From assembly GCF_015711605.1 (NCBI RefSeq), contig NZ_JABTEZ010000003.1:558001-622000 (forward strand): a stretch of 64,000 nucleotides of DNA. The letters run 5' to 3'. The stretch is from Planomonospora sp. ID67723 (GTDB taxonomy: Bacteria > Actinomycetota > Actinomycetes > Streptosporangiales > Streptosporangiaceae). Shown piece after piece: positions 26,224-34,361 of the stretch (its first letter is position 1; each line of letters opens with the position of its first letter). The translations under genes and the position numbers were made by a program. The notes beneath the pieces were generated by a model. It was not told the origin of the DNA. It saw only the letters and a program-made list of their open reading frames with translations, and made no database searches.

Positions 26224-27786
26224 ATGGAACCCCCTGTACGTCTGGCCAGCACCGGGACGATCACTCACGGCGTCTCCGTCGGTGAGGTCCTCGGTGCCTC
26301 GACGCTGGCCGGAGCCCGGCTGATCGCGGGGGAGCGGGGGCTGGACCGCATCGTGCAGCGGCTCAACGTGATGGAGGTCCCCGACATCCTCGCCTGGGTC
26401 AAACCGCACGAGCTGCTGCTCACCACGGGCTACCCGCTGCGCAACACGCCGCAGTCGCTCGACCGGCTCGTGACCGATCTCGACGAGCGGGGTCTGGCCG
26501 CGCTCGCCATCAAGCTCGGCCGCTACCTGGACGAGCTGCCGGACGAGATGGTGGAGCAGGCCGACAGGCTCGGGTTCCCGCTGATCCAGCTCCCCGACGA
26601 CGTCGGCTTCGACGACATCCTCAACCAGGTCCTCACCGACATCCTCAACCGGCAGGCCGCGGTGCTGGCCCGGGCGGAGGAGGCGCACCGGGCCCTGGTG
26701 GCGATCGTGCTGGCCGGGGGAGGGCTGCACGAGGTGACCGCCGAGGTGGCCGGGCTGCTCGACGTGGCCGTGGCCGTCCTCGACGACGCCGGCCAGACGC
26801 TGGCCTCGGCCGGGCCCGCCGAGTACGTGGCCGCGCTGGGCGGTGCCCCCGACGACCGCCGCACCGTCGTCCCCGTCGTCGCGGGCGGCCACCACCACGG
26901 CCGGATCGTCGCCTACGGCCCCGCCGGGGCGATCGACGAGCGGGACGTCGGCATCCTGGAACGTGCCGCCACGGTCGCGGCGCTCGTGGTCACCCGGCAG
27001 GAGGCGGTCAACGCGGTCGAGAGCAAGTACCGGGCCGACTTCCTGCGGGACGTGCTCACCGGCAGGGCGGGCGGCTCCGAGCGGATCGCCTCCCGGGCCA
27101 GGGCCTTCGGCTGGAACCTGGAGCGCCCGGTCACCGTCCTGGTGGCCGAGCTCGACCCGGACGGCGACGAGCGGACCGCCCAGGACCGCCTGGTGACCTG
27201 CTGGAGCGCGGCACTGCGCCGCCACGACCCGCGCGGCGCGGTGGCGGGCTTCTCCCACGAGGTGGTCGCCGTCGTGGACGCCGATTCCGACACCGCCCGG
27301 CTGGCCAGGGACGCCGCCGCGGCCTTCGCCGAGTGCCTGCCCGCGACCTTCTCCACCGGCGCAAGCCGTACGGCCACCGGGGCCGAGGCCATCCCCGAGG
27401 CGTACGGCCAGGCGCTGAAGGCGGCCAGGGTCGGCCGCCAGCTGCACGGACCCGGCGCGGTCGCCCACTTCGACCAGCTCGGCGTCTACCGCCTGCTCTC
27501 CCTGGTCAGCGACACCGGCGAGCTGCACGCTTTCGTCCGCGAGACCCTCGGCCCGCTCGCCTCCGACGACGACGCCGACAACGCCGACCTGCGCCGCACC
27601 CTCCAGGTGCTGCTGGAGACCAACCTCAACGTCGCCGAGACGGCCCGGCGGCTGCACTTCCACTACAACACCCTGCGTTACCGCATCGGCAAGCTGGAGC
27701 GCCTGCTCGGCAACTTCACCGAGGACGCCCACCTGCGGCTCAATCTGACCCTGGCGCTGCACGTCCTGCGCATGCGCGGCATCTGA
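26224..27786 (+). CDS. PucR-family purine-catabolism regulator
   Basis: A 520-residue protein. The N-terminal PucR domain is at about 15-135 (VSVGEVLGASTLAGARLIAG, DILAWVKPHELLLTTGYPL). A GGDEF-like CdaR-type middle follows. The C-terminal PucR helix-turn-helix is TLQVLLETNLNVAETARRL then HFHYNTLRYRIGKLERLLG. Members activate purine, allantoin and ureide genes under nitrogen limitation. Placed divergent from the allHFG set and upstream of a purine permease and molybdenum hydroxylase, it probably governs both. CACAAT six bases before the ATG suggests a leaderless transcript. Confidence 0.9.
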   Translation: MEPPVRLASTGTITHGVSVGEVLGASTLAGARLIAGERGLDRIVQRLNVMEVPDILAWVKPHELLLTTGYPLRNTPQSLDRLVTDLDERGLAALAIKLGRYLDELPDEMVEQADRLGFPLIQLPDDVGFDDILNQVLTDILNRQAAVLARAEEAHRALVAIVLAGGGLHEVTAEVAGLLDVAVAVLDDAGQTLASAGPAEYVAALGGAPDDRRTVVPVVAGGHHHGRIVAYGPAGAIDERDVGILERAATVAALVVTRQEAVNAVESKYRADFLRDVLTGRAGGSERIASRARAFGWNLERPVTVLVAELDPDGDERTAQDRLVTCWSAALRRHDPRGAVAGFSHEVVAVVDADSDTARLARDAAAAFAECLPATFSTGASRTATGAEAIPEAYGQALKAARVGRQLHGPGAVAHFDQLGVYRLLSLVSDTGELHAFVRETLGPLASDDDADNADLRRTLQVLLETNLNVAETARRLHFHYNTLRYRIGKLERLLGNFTEDAHLRLNLTLALHVLRMRGI

Positions 27787-27890
27787 GCCCGGCGACCGCG
27801 TCCCGGCGGCCGATCCCGGGCGGCCGGGCCCCGGAGGCGGGCCCGGCGTCCGCGGGCGGCCGGCTGACCGGGCGTCCTAAGCTGTGGGGC

Positions 27891-28112
27891 GTGAACGAGA
27901 CCTTTGAGCTGGAAACCGACTACATCCCCCTGTGCGACCTGCTGAAGTACTGCGCCGTCACCGACACCGGCGGCCAGGCCAAGCACTTCATCGCCGACGG
28001 GAACGTCATGGTCGACGGTCGGGTCGAGCTCCGCAAGACCTGCAAGATCCGCGCCGGTCAGGTCGTCACCGGCGACGGCTTCGAGATCCGCGTCGTCGCC
28101 CCGGGGGGCTAG
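27891..28112 (+). CDS. S4-domain RNA-binding protein (YbcJ/YaaA type)
   Basis: A 73-residue protein with a single S4-like fold: IPLCDLLKYCAVTDTGGQAKHFIADGNVMVDGRVELRKTCKI. Family members bind structured RNA and are thought to act in ribosome assembly. TAAGCT ends seven bases before the GTG and no Shine-Dalgarno exists, so it is probably leaderless. It interrupts the presumed purine region and need not belong to it. Confidence 0.85.
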   Translation: MNETFELETDYIPLCDLLKYCAVTDTGGQAKHFIADGNVMVDGRVELRKTCKIRAGQVVTGDGFEIRVVAPGG

Positions 28113-28211
28113 ACCCGCCCGCGTCGTTCGAGCCGGAGGTTGATTACGGGCGGTAGTGGATTGATCGCCCTTCGTTCGCTATTCTTATTCGAACTGGTGG
28201 TCGAAAAAGAA

Positions 28212-28253
28212 ACGGCCCCCGGAGGGGCCGTAGAGCCAGGGGGAGTAGCCCCC
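28212..28253. promoter_or_regulatory. Two tandem GC hairpins in the NYN-gene leader; one is a minus-strand terminator
   Basis: ACGGCCCC/GGGGCCGT (28212-28231, four-base loop) and GGGGG/CCCCC (28239-28253, five-base loop) lie 35-75 bases before the NYN start. Read on the minus strand, the first hairpin is followed by TTTCTTTTT, a textbook intrinsic terminator. No minus-strand gene precedes it for several kilobases. Confidence 0.5.
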
Positions 28254-28287
28254 GGCGTGATTGACTCCATGCTAGGAGACGGTGGCC

Positions 28288-28935
28288 ATGCGCGACAAAC
28301 CGACTGGCGGGCCGGCTCGGGCTGGCGTCTACGTCGACGGCTACAACCTCTACTACTCCCTGCGGCGGCTGGGCGGGCGCCGCTACCTCTGGCTCGATCT
28401 CGCCGGGCTGGCCGCCCGCCTCCTCCGGGAGGACCAGGTCCTCGAGGCGGTGCGCTACTTCACCGCGCCGGTGCGGCGCGACCCCGGCGCGGTGACCCGG
28501 CAGCGGAGATACCTCGCGGCCCTGGAGTGCGGCGGCGCCCTGAAGGTGGTGCTGGGCAGGTTCCAGGAGAAGCGGATGCGGTGCCGCGACTGCGGGGCCT
28601 GCTGGCGGACCTACGAGGAGAAGCAGACCGACGTCGCGATCGCCACGGCCATGGTCGCCGACGTCGCGCTCGACCGGGTCGACGTCGTCCTGCTGATCTC
28701 GGCCGACTCCGACCTGTGCGCCGCCGTCCACACCATCCGGGAGATCGACGCGCACCGCGGCACGAAGACGCGGATCGTCACCGTGTTCCCGCCGGGCAAG
28801 AGCTCCGACCGCCTGAGGGGGGTCTCCGACGCCTGGTTCCCCCTCGGCGAGGCGGTCATCCGCCGGTGCCAGCTGCCGGACGTCGTCCGCGGCGGGGACG
28901 GAAGCTCTTACCGCAGGCCGTCCCACTGGAGCTGA
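28288..28935 (+). CDS. NYN (PIN-like, DUF88) domain nuclease
   Basis: A 215-residue protein. VYVDGYNLYYSLR near residue 14 carries the first acidic residue. KQTDVAIATAMVADV near 113 and VLLISADSDLCAAV near 134 give the remaining NYN acidic set. A CRDCGACW zinc-knuckle-like insert lies near 98. NYN proteins are RNA-cleaving or RNA-processing nucleases. The ATG at 28288 has AGGAG nine bases upstream; the GTG at 28282 is too close to it. Two strong hairpins precede the gene. Confidence 0.88.
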   Translation: MRDKPTGGPARAGVYVDGYNLYYSLRRLGGRRYLWLDLAGLAARLLREDQVLEAVRYFTAPVRRDPGAVTRQRRYLAALECGGALKVVLGRFQEKRMRCRDCGACWRTYEEKQTDVAIATAMVADVALDRVDVVLLISADSDLCAAVHTIREIDAHRGTKTRIVTVFPPGKSSDRLRGVSDAWFPLGEAVIRRCQLPDVVRGGDGSSYRRPSHWS

Positions 28936-29041
28936 TCCCCGCCGGGCCCCGGCGTGTCACGGGTGGTGAACGGGGAAGAAGACGCTCATCCCTCACCGGG
29001 CGTCATCGCCGGCGGTGCGCAAGGGATTCTCTGGTCGGCAG

Positions 29042-29053
29042 GCCAGTTTTGGC
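29042..29053. promoter_or_regulatory. GCCA-N4-TGGC element upstream of the NCS2 permease
   Basis: A short palindrome in the 237-base gap before the permease gene. It shares the GCCA/TGGC core with the allH-pucR intergenic repeat. TAATGT near 29088 is a possible -10. Apart from a small GC hairpin right after the NYN stop (28940-28954), nothing else is recognised in the gap. Confidence 0.25.
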
Positions 29054-29172
29054 AGATCATGACGGTGTGAGGCCGGGTTCGCGGTCCTAATGTGCCCGCA
29101 AGGCAGAAAGTGATCCGCCGGAGGGAGCCTGCGGGGCGGCCACCGACCGACGGCCCGGGAAAGGTGGGCTTG

Positions 29173-30537
29173 ATGGTTGCAGGTTGGACGAAACACGGAG
29201 ACGGTCGCACCCTCGCGCCGGGGGAGGTCGTCAAGCCCTCAGAACGCCTGTCCTGGCCGCGCATGGTCGGGTTCGGGGCGCAGCACGTCATCGCGATGTT
29301 CGGCGCGACCTTCGTCTTCCCCGTCGTCATGGGACTCGACCCCAACGTCGCGATCATGATGTCGGGAGTCACGACGATCATCTTCCTGCTCATCGTGAAC
29401 GGGAAGATCCCCAGCTATCTCGGCACCTCGGCCTCGTTCGTCGGGGCGGTCGCGGCCATCCGCGCGGGCGGCGGCGACGACGCGACGGTCACCAGCGCGA
29501 TCCTGGTGGCGGGGGCGGTGCTCGCCCTGGTCGGCTACGCCATCCACCGGATGGGCGTGCAGGTCATCCACCGGATCTTCCCCCCGGTGGTCACCGGCGC
29601 GGTGGTCATGCTGATCGGCTTCGGCCTGGCCTACGTGGTGGCCCGGTTCTACTGGCCGGCCGACCAGTGGATCGCCCTCATCACGATGCTCGTCACCTTC
29701 ATGGTGATCGTGCTGTTCAAGGGGTTCATCGGCCGGATCGGCATCCTGATCGGCCTGGTGGTGGGCTTCGTCCTCTCCTGGGCGGCGGACCGGATCTTCG
29801 GCGACATCACCGCGTTCAACGGCTCCACCGGCCGGGTCGACACCCACCCGCGGGTCAGCTTCGACAAGGTGGCCGAGGCCGACTGGATCGGCCTGCCGGA
29901 CTTCCACCTGCCCACCGACTTCAAGGCCTCGGCGATCCTGCTCGTGCTGCCCGCGGTCATCGCGCTCATCGCGGAGAACATCGGGCACGTCAAGGCCGTC
30001 GGCGAGATGACCGGCACCGACTCCGACCCCTACGTGGGCAGGGCGCTGGTGGGCGACGGCGTCGGCACCGTGATCGCCAGCGCCGTGGGCGGCTCGCCGA
30101 CCACCACCTACGCGGAGAACATCGGCGTCATGGCGGCGACCCGGGTCTACTCCACCCTCGCCTACTACATCGCGGGCGTCATCGCGATCCTGTTCGGCCT
30201 GTGCCCGAAGTTCGGCGCGCTGGTCGCGGCCACGCCGAACGGCGTGCTGGGCGGCGTCACCGTCATCCTCTACGGGATGATCGGCCTGCTGGGCGCCAAG
30301 ATCTGGATCGAGAACCGGGTCGACTTCGCCGACCCGGTGAACATGGTGCCCGTCGGCGCGGGCATCATCATGGCCATCGGCCCGATCGACATGACGATCA
30401 CCAAGGACTTCACGCTCTCCGGGATCGCGCTCGGCACCATCGTGGTGCTCGGCGGCTACCACCTGCTCCGGGCCGTCTCGCGCCGCGAGAGCGGGCCCGG
30501 ACGAGAGAGCCATCCCAAACGAGAGGTGACCGGTTGA
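29173..30537 (+). CDS. NCS2-family xanthine/uracil permease
   Basis: A 454-residue membrane protein with about 12-14 hydrophobic segments and the NCS2 motifs GFGAQHVIAMFGATFVFPVV near 35, LIAENIGHVKAVGEMTG near 265 and VGGSPTTTYAENIGVM near 300. It imports a nucleobase (xanthine, urate or uracil) with protons. The start at 29173 has AAAGGTGG upstream. Its TGA overlaps the TTG of the next gene, so the uptake gene and the hydroxylase genes form one operon. Confidence 0.92.
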   Translation: MVAGWTKHGDGRTLAPGEVVKPSERLSWPRMVGFGAQHVIAMFGATFVFPVVMGLDPNVAIMMSGVTTIIFLLIVNGKIPSYLGTSASFVGAVAAIRAGGGDDATVTSAILVAGAVLALVGYAIHRMGVQVIHRIFPPVVTGAVVMLIGFGLAYVVARFYWPADQWIALITMLVTFMVIVLFKGFIGRIGILIGLVVGFVLSWAADRIFGDITAFNGSTGRVDTHPRVSFDKVAEADWIGLPDFHLPTDFKASAILLVLPAVIALIAENIGHVKAVGEMTGTDSDPYVGRALVGDGVGTVIASAVGGSPTTTYAENIGVMAATRVYSTLAYYIAGVIAILFGLCPKFGALVAATPNGVLGGVTVILYGMIGLLGAKIWIENRVDFADPVNMVPVGAGIIMAIGPIDMTITKDFTLSGIALGTIVVLGGYHLLRAVSRRESGPGRESHPKREVTG

Positions 30538-31403
30538 AGCCACCCCCCTTCACCTACCACGCTCCCGGCTCTCTGGGCGAGGCCCTCGACGTCCTCGCCG
30601 GGACCGGGGAGGACGGCAAGGTGCTCGCGGGCGGCCAGAGCCTCATCCCGCTGCTGAACATGCGGCTGGCCGCCCCGGCGCACCTGGTCGACATCAACCG
30701 GCTGGCCGGGCTGGCCGCCGTCGAGGTGGAGCCGGGCGGGGTCCGGGTCGGGGCGCTGGCCCGCCACGCCCGGGTGGAGCGCTCCGAGCCGGTGGCCGCC
30801 GCCCAGCCCCTGCTCCGCCAGGCGCTGCGGCTGGTGGCCCACCCGGTGATCCGCAACCGCGGCACCGTCGTCGGCAGCCTGGTCCACGCCGACCCGGCCG
30901 CCGAGCTGCCCGCGGTGCTGGCGCTGCTCGGCGGTTCGGTACGGCTGGCGCGGCGCGGCGGCACCCGGGACGTCCCGGCGGGGGAGTTCTTCACCGGCCC
31001 GCTGGAGTCGGCGGCCGGTCCCGGCGAGCTGGCCGTCTCCGCCTTCTTCCCGGCGCTGCCCCCGCGCTCGGGAACGGCCTTCCGCGAGGTGGCCAGGCGG
31101 CACGGCGACTACGCCCTGGCCGGGATCGCGGCCCTGGTCGGCCTGGACGAGGACCTGCGGATCACCGCCGCGCGGGTGGCGTGCGTGAGCGCGGGCCCGG
31201 TCCCGGTGCTCGCCGACGTCACCGGCGTGTGCGGGCACCGGCCGCCCGCCTCCGCCGACTGGGCCGCCGCGGCGCGGGCCGTACAGGACCGGGCCGAGCC
31301 GGAGGACGACATCCACGCGACCGCCGCCTACCGGCGGCACCTGATCGGCGTCCTCGCCGAGCGGGCGCTCCGCGACGCGGCCAGGGAGGCCCTGAATGCC
31401 TGA
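30534..31403 (+). CDS. Molybdenum hydroxylase FAD subunit (CoxM/xanthine dehydrogenase middle type)
   Basis: A 289-residue FAD-binding subunit. VLAGGQSLIPLLNMRLA near residue 30 and HPVIRNRGTVVGSLVHADPAAELPAVL near 100 are the two FAD motifs (the second has VGS where GGS is usual), with a CODH_C-like C-terminus. The TTG start is supported by GAGG seven bases upstream and a four-base TTGA overlap with the permease stop. It passes electrons from the Fe-S subunit to FAD and on to the acceptor. Confidence 0.9.
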   Translation: MKPPPFTYHAPGSLGEALDVLAGTGEDGKVLAGGQSLIPLLNMRLAAPAHLVDINRLAGLAAVEVEPGGVRVGALARHARVERSEPVAAAQPLLRQALRLVAHPVIRNRGTVVGSLVHADPAAELPAVLALLGGSVRLARRGGTRDVPAGEFFTGPLESAAGPGELAVSAFFPALPPRSGTAFREVARRHGDYALAGIAALVGLDEDLRITAARVACVSAGPVPVLADVTGVCGHRPPASADWAAAARAVQDRAEPEDDIHATAAYRRHLIGVLAERALRDAAREALNA

Positions 31404-31881
31404 GCAGGCCCACGAGATCACGCTGGTCGTCAACGGCACGCTCCGGCGGGCCGAGGTGCCGGGGCGGCGGCTGCTGTCGGACTGCCTCCGGCACGACCTG
31501 GGGCTGACCGGCACCCACGTCGGGTGCGAGCACGGGGTGTGCGGGTGCTGCACGGTGCTGCTGGACGGCGAGCCGGTCCGTTCCTGCCTGACGTTCGCGG
31601 TCACCGTGGACGGCCGCGAGATCACCACGGTGGAGGGGCTCGCCGACGGCGAGCGGATGTCACCGGTGCAGCGGGCCTTCGCCGAGTGCCACGGCCTGCA
31701 GTGCGGGTTCTGCACCCCGGGCTTCCTGTGCACGGTCACCGCGCTGCTGCGGGAGAACCCGGCGCCGACCGAGGAGGAGGTGCTGGAGGGCATCTCCGGG
31801 AACCTGTGCCGGTGCACCGGTTACCAGAACATCGTCAAGGCCGTGCACCGCGCGGCCGAGATCATGGCGGAGGAGTCGTGA
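31396..31881 (+). CDS. Molybdenum hydroxylase 2Fe-2S subunit (CoxS type)
   Basis: A 161-residue subunit with two clusters. The plant-type motif is GCEHGVCGCCTVLLDGEPVRSC near residue 43. The alpha-helical domain has CGFCTPGF near 101 and GNLCRCTGYQNIV near 134. All eight Cys are present. It overlaps the FAD gene by eight bases. Confidence 0.95.
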   Translation: MPEQAHEITLVVNGTLRRAEVPGRRLLSDCLRHDLGLTGTHVGCEHGVCGCCTVLLDGEPVRSCLTFAVTVDGREITTVEGLADGERMSPVQRAFAECHGLQCGFCTPGFLCTVTALLRENPAPTEEEVLEGISGNLCRCTGYQNIVKAVHRAAEIMAEES

Positions 31882-31946
31882 CCACCATGGGCGAACGCTG
31901 CCGCCCCGGGACCTCGACGGACGCGTTCGAGGAGGCCGGGCGGTGA
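31878..31946 (+). CDS. Micro-ORF bridging the Fe-S and Mo subunit genes
   Basis: A 22-codon open frame from a GTG overlapping the upstream stop (GTGA), with GGAGGAG before it, to a TGA overlapping the GTG of the Mo-subunit gene (GTGA). The peptide has no recognisable motif. Best explained as a translational relay; coding value unproven. Confidence 0.4.
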   Translation: MTTMGERCRPGTSTDAFEEAGR

Positions 31947-34330
31947 CGACCAAGCTGTTCGGGGAGCCCGTCCAGCGCAGGGAGGACCCGCGGCTGCTCA
32001 CCGGCCGGGGCCGCTACCTGGACGACCTCGGGCCGGACGCGCTGGCCGCGGCCTTCGTCCGCTCCCCGCACGCGCACGCGCTGATCCGGGACATCGACGT
32101 CTCGGCCGCGCTCGACGTGGACGGGCTGGTGGCGATCTACACCTGGGAGGACCTGCCGGACCGGCTCGCCGAGCCGCTGCCGCTGCTCATCCCGCACCCG
32201 GCGCTGACCCACGGCCGCACCGCCTACCCGCTGGCCCGCGAGCGCGTCCGGCACGTCGGCGAGCCGGTCGTCATGGTCGTCGCCCGCGACCGCTATCTCG
32301 CCGAGGACGCCTGCGCGCTGATCCGGGTGGACTACGAGCTCCTCAAGCCGGTCGTCGGCGTGGAGGAGGCGGCGCAGTCCGCGCAGCTCGTCCACGACGA
32401 CGTGCCGGGCAACGTCGGCGCGCACCTGGTTCAGGAGGTGGCCTCGGCGGACGGGCGCGGCGCCCGCGAGGTCATCGAGAGCGCCCCCCACACGCTGGCC
32501 TTCCGGCTGGACGTCGAGCGCAGCGCGTCCATGCCGCTGGAGGGGCGCGGCGTGCACGCCCGGTGGGACGCCGACGACTCCTCCCTGCGCGTGTACTCCA
32601 GCACCCAGACCTCCACCAGCGTCCGGATGGCCGTCGCCGCCAAGCTCGGCCTGCCGCTGCCCAAGGTCGAGGTCGTCGCGCCGGACGTGGGCGGCGGGTT
32701 CGGCGTGAAGATCATGCACCCGTGGCCCGAGGAGGTCCTCGTCCCCTGGGCGGCGATGCTGCTGGGCCGGGAGGTCAAGTGGACCGAGGACCGGCGCGAG
32801 CACTTCGTCTCCTCGGCCCACGAGCGGGCCCAGGTGCAGTTCGTCCGGGTCGGCTTCGACGGCGGCGGCCGGGTGCTCGGCCTGGAGGTGACCATCCTGC
32901 ACGACCACGGCGCCTACACGCCGTACGGGATCATCGTGCCGATCATCACCTCCACCCAGTTGCCGGGGCCGTACCGGATCGGGTCCTACCGGGTCGAGTT
33001 CTCCTCGATCTACACCAACACGGTGCAGGTCACGCCGTACCGGGGGGCGGGCCGCCCGCAGGCGGTCTTCTGCATGGAGCGGACCATGGACCGCATCGCC
33101 GCCCATCTCGGGCTGGACCGTACGGCGGTGCGCGCGGCGAACTTCATCCAGCCCGACGAGTTCCCCTACGACCAGGGCCTGATCTTCCAGGACGGCCGCC
33201 CGCTGATCTACGACAGCGGGGACTACCCCGAGTCGCTGCGCATGCTCAAGGAGCTGATCGGCTGGGACGCCTTCCCCGAGGCCAAGGCCGAGGCCGCGCG
33301 GGAGGGCCGCCGGATCGGCATCGGCATCGGCTGCTACGTCGAAGGCACCGGCGTCGGGCCGTACGAGGGCGGCCACGTCCAGATCACCTCCGACGGCCGG
33401 GTGCACGTCTCCACCGGGCTCACCTCGCAGGGCCAGGGGCACGAGACCTCGTTCGCGCAGATCGCCGCGGCCGAGCTGGGCGTGCCGCTGGAGCGGGTCT
33501 CGGTCGTCACCGGCGACACCCGCAGGTTCGGCTACGCGGTCGGCACCTTCGCCTCCCGCGCCGCGGTGATGAGCGGCAACGCGATCGCCCTGGCCTGCCG
33601 GAAGGTCCGCGAGAAGGCCCTGCGGATCGCCGCCGACGCGCTGGAGGCCGACCCGCGCGACCTGGAGATCACCGACGGCGTGGTGCACGTGGCGGGCTCC
33701 CCGCACGCCTCCGTCCCGCTGGCCACCGTGGCCGTGCTGTCCAATCCGCTGCGGTACGCCTTCGACGAGGAGGCGGTCCGGGCGACGCAGTTCGCGGGCG
33801 GTTCCTCCTTCGACCGGCCTCCGGTGGAGGAGGGCCAGGAGCCGGGCCTGGAGGGACGCGACTACTACTCGCCGATCCGCTCCACCTTCGCCTCGGGCAT
33901 GCACGCGGCGATCGTGGAGACCGACCCGCTCACCGCCGAGATCCGCATCCTGCGCTACGCCGTCGTCCACGACTGCGGCAACCTCATCAACCCGATGATC
34001 GTCGAGGGGCAGATCCACGGCGGCGTCGCGCAGGGCGTCGGCGGCGCGCTGTACGAGCGGATGGTCTACGACAGCCACGGCCAGTTGCTCAACGCCTCGT
34101 TCATGGACTTCCTGATGCCGTACGCGACGGAGGTCCCGAGAGTGGAGACCGCACACCTGCAGACCCCGTCCCCGCTCAACCCGCTCGGCATCAAGGGCGC
34201 GGGGGAGGCGGGGGTCATCCCGGTCTCGGCGGTGATCGCCTCGGCGATCGAGGACGCCGAGGGCATCCCGATCGACCGCATGCCCATCTCCCCGTCCGAT
34301 CTGTTCGGCCTGCGCCGCGCAGCCTCCTGA
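31943..34330 (+). CDS. Molybdenum hydroxylase large subunit (form II, CoxL/XdhA type)
   Basis: A 795-residue Mo-cytosine-dinucleotide subunit with QRREDPRLLTGRGRYLDD at the start, VAPDVGGGFGVKIM near 250 and TPYRGAGRPQAVFCMER near 362. That last motif is the form II loop, not the AYxCSFR of true CO dehydrogenase. The C-terminal GIKGAGEAGVIPVSAV carries the catalytic Glu. The likely activity is hydroxylation of a purine or other N-heterocycle, consistent with the permease in the same operon and PucR nearby. The GTG start has GGAGG seven bases before it. Confidence 0.92.
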   Translation: MTTKLFGEPVQRREDPRLLTGRGRYLDDLGPDALAAAFVRSPHAHALIRDIDVSAALDVDGLVAIYTWEDLPDRLAEPLPLLIPHPALTHGRTAYPLARERVRHVGEPVVMVVARDRYLAEDACALIRVDYELLKPVVGVEEAAQSAQLVHDDVPGNVGAHLVQEVASADGRGAREVIESAPHTLAFRLDVERSASMPLEGRGVHARWDADDSSLRVYSSTQTSTSVRMAVAAKLGLPLPKVEVVAPDVGGGFGVKIMHPWPEEVLVPWAAMLLGREVKWTEDRREHFVSSAHERAQVQFVRVGFDGGGRVLGLEVTILHDHGAYTPYGIIVPIITSTQLPGPYRIGSYRVEFSSIYTNTVQVTPYRGAGRPQAVFCMERTMDRIAAHLGLDRTAVRAANFIQPDEFPYDQGLIFQDGRPLIYDSGDYPESLRMLKELIGWDAFPEAKAEAAREGRRIGIGIGCYVEGTGVGPYEGGHVQITSDGRVHVSTGLTSQGQGHETSFAQIAAAELGVPLERVSVVTGDTRRFGYAVGTFASRAAVMSGNAIALACRKVREKALRIAADALEADPRDLEITDGVVHVAGSPHASVPLATVAVLSNPLRYAFDEEAVRATQFAGGSSFDRPPVEEGQEPGLEGRDYYSPIRSTFASGMHAAIVETDPLTAEIRILRYAVVHDCGNLINPMIVEGQIHGGVAQGVGGALYERMVYDSHGQLLNASFMDFLMPYATEVPRVETAHLQTPSPLNPLGIKGAGEAGVIPVSAVIASAIEDAEGIPIDRMPISPSDLFGLRRAAS

Positions 34331-34335
34331 GGACT

Positions 34336-34361
34336 CGCCGGCTCCGGAGCCTACTCCGGCG
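34336..34361. terminator. Hairpin between the convergent hydroxylase and histidine-kinase genes
   Basis: CGCCGG (34336-34341) / CCGGCG (34356-34361) within a GC-rich run spanning the 20-base gap and the stop codon of the kinase gene. Plausible bidirectional terminator. Confidence 0.4.

Noticed and set aside
23788-27762. A minus-strand open frame of more than 1300 codons through allF, allH and antisense to PucR
   Set aside because: The AllF protein explains 23788-25215. Upstream the frame is a shadow of allH (other frame) and antisense of pucR.
31943-34330. True aerobic CO dehydrogenase
   Set aside because: The active-site loop is PYRGAGR (form II) rather than the AYxCSFR loop required for the Cu-Mo CO dehydrogenase.
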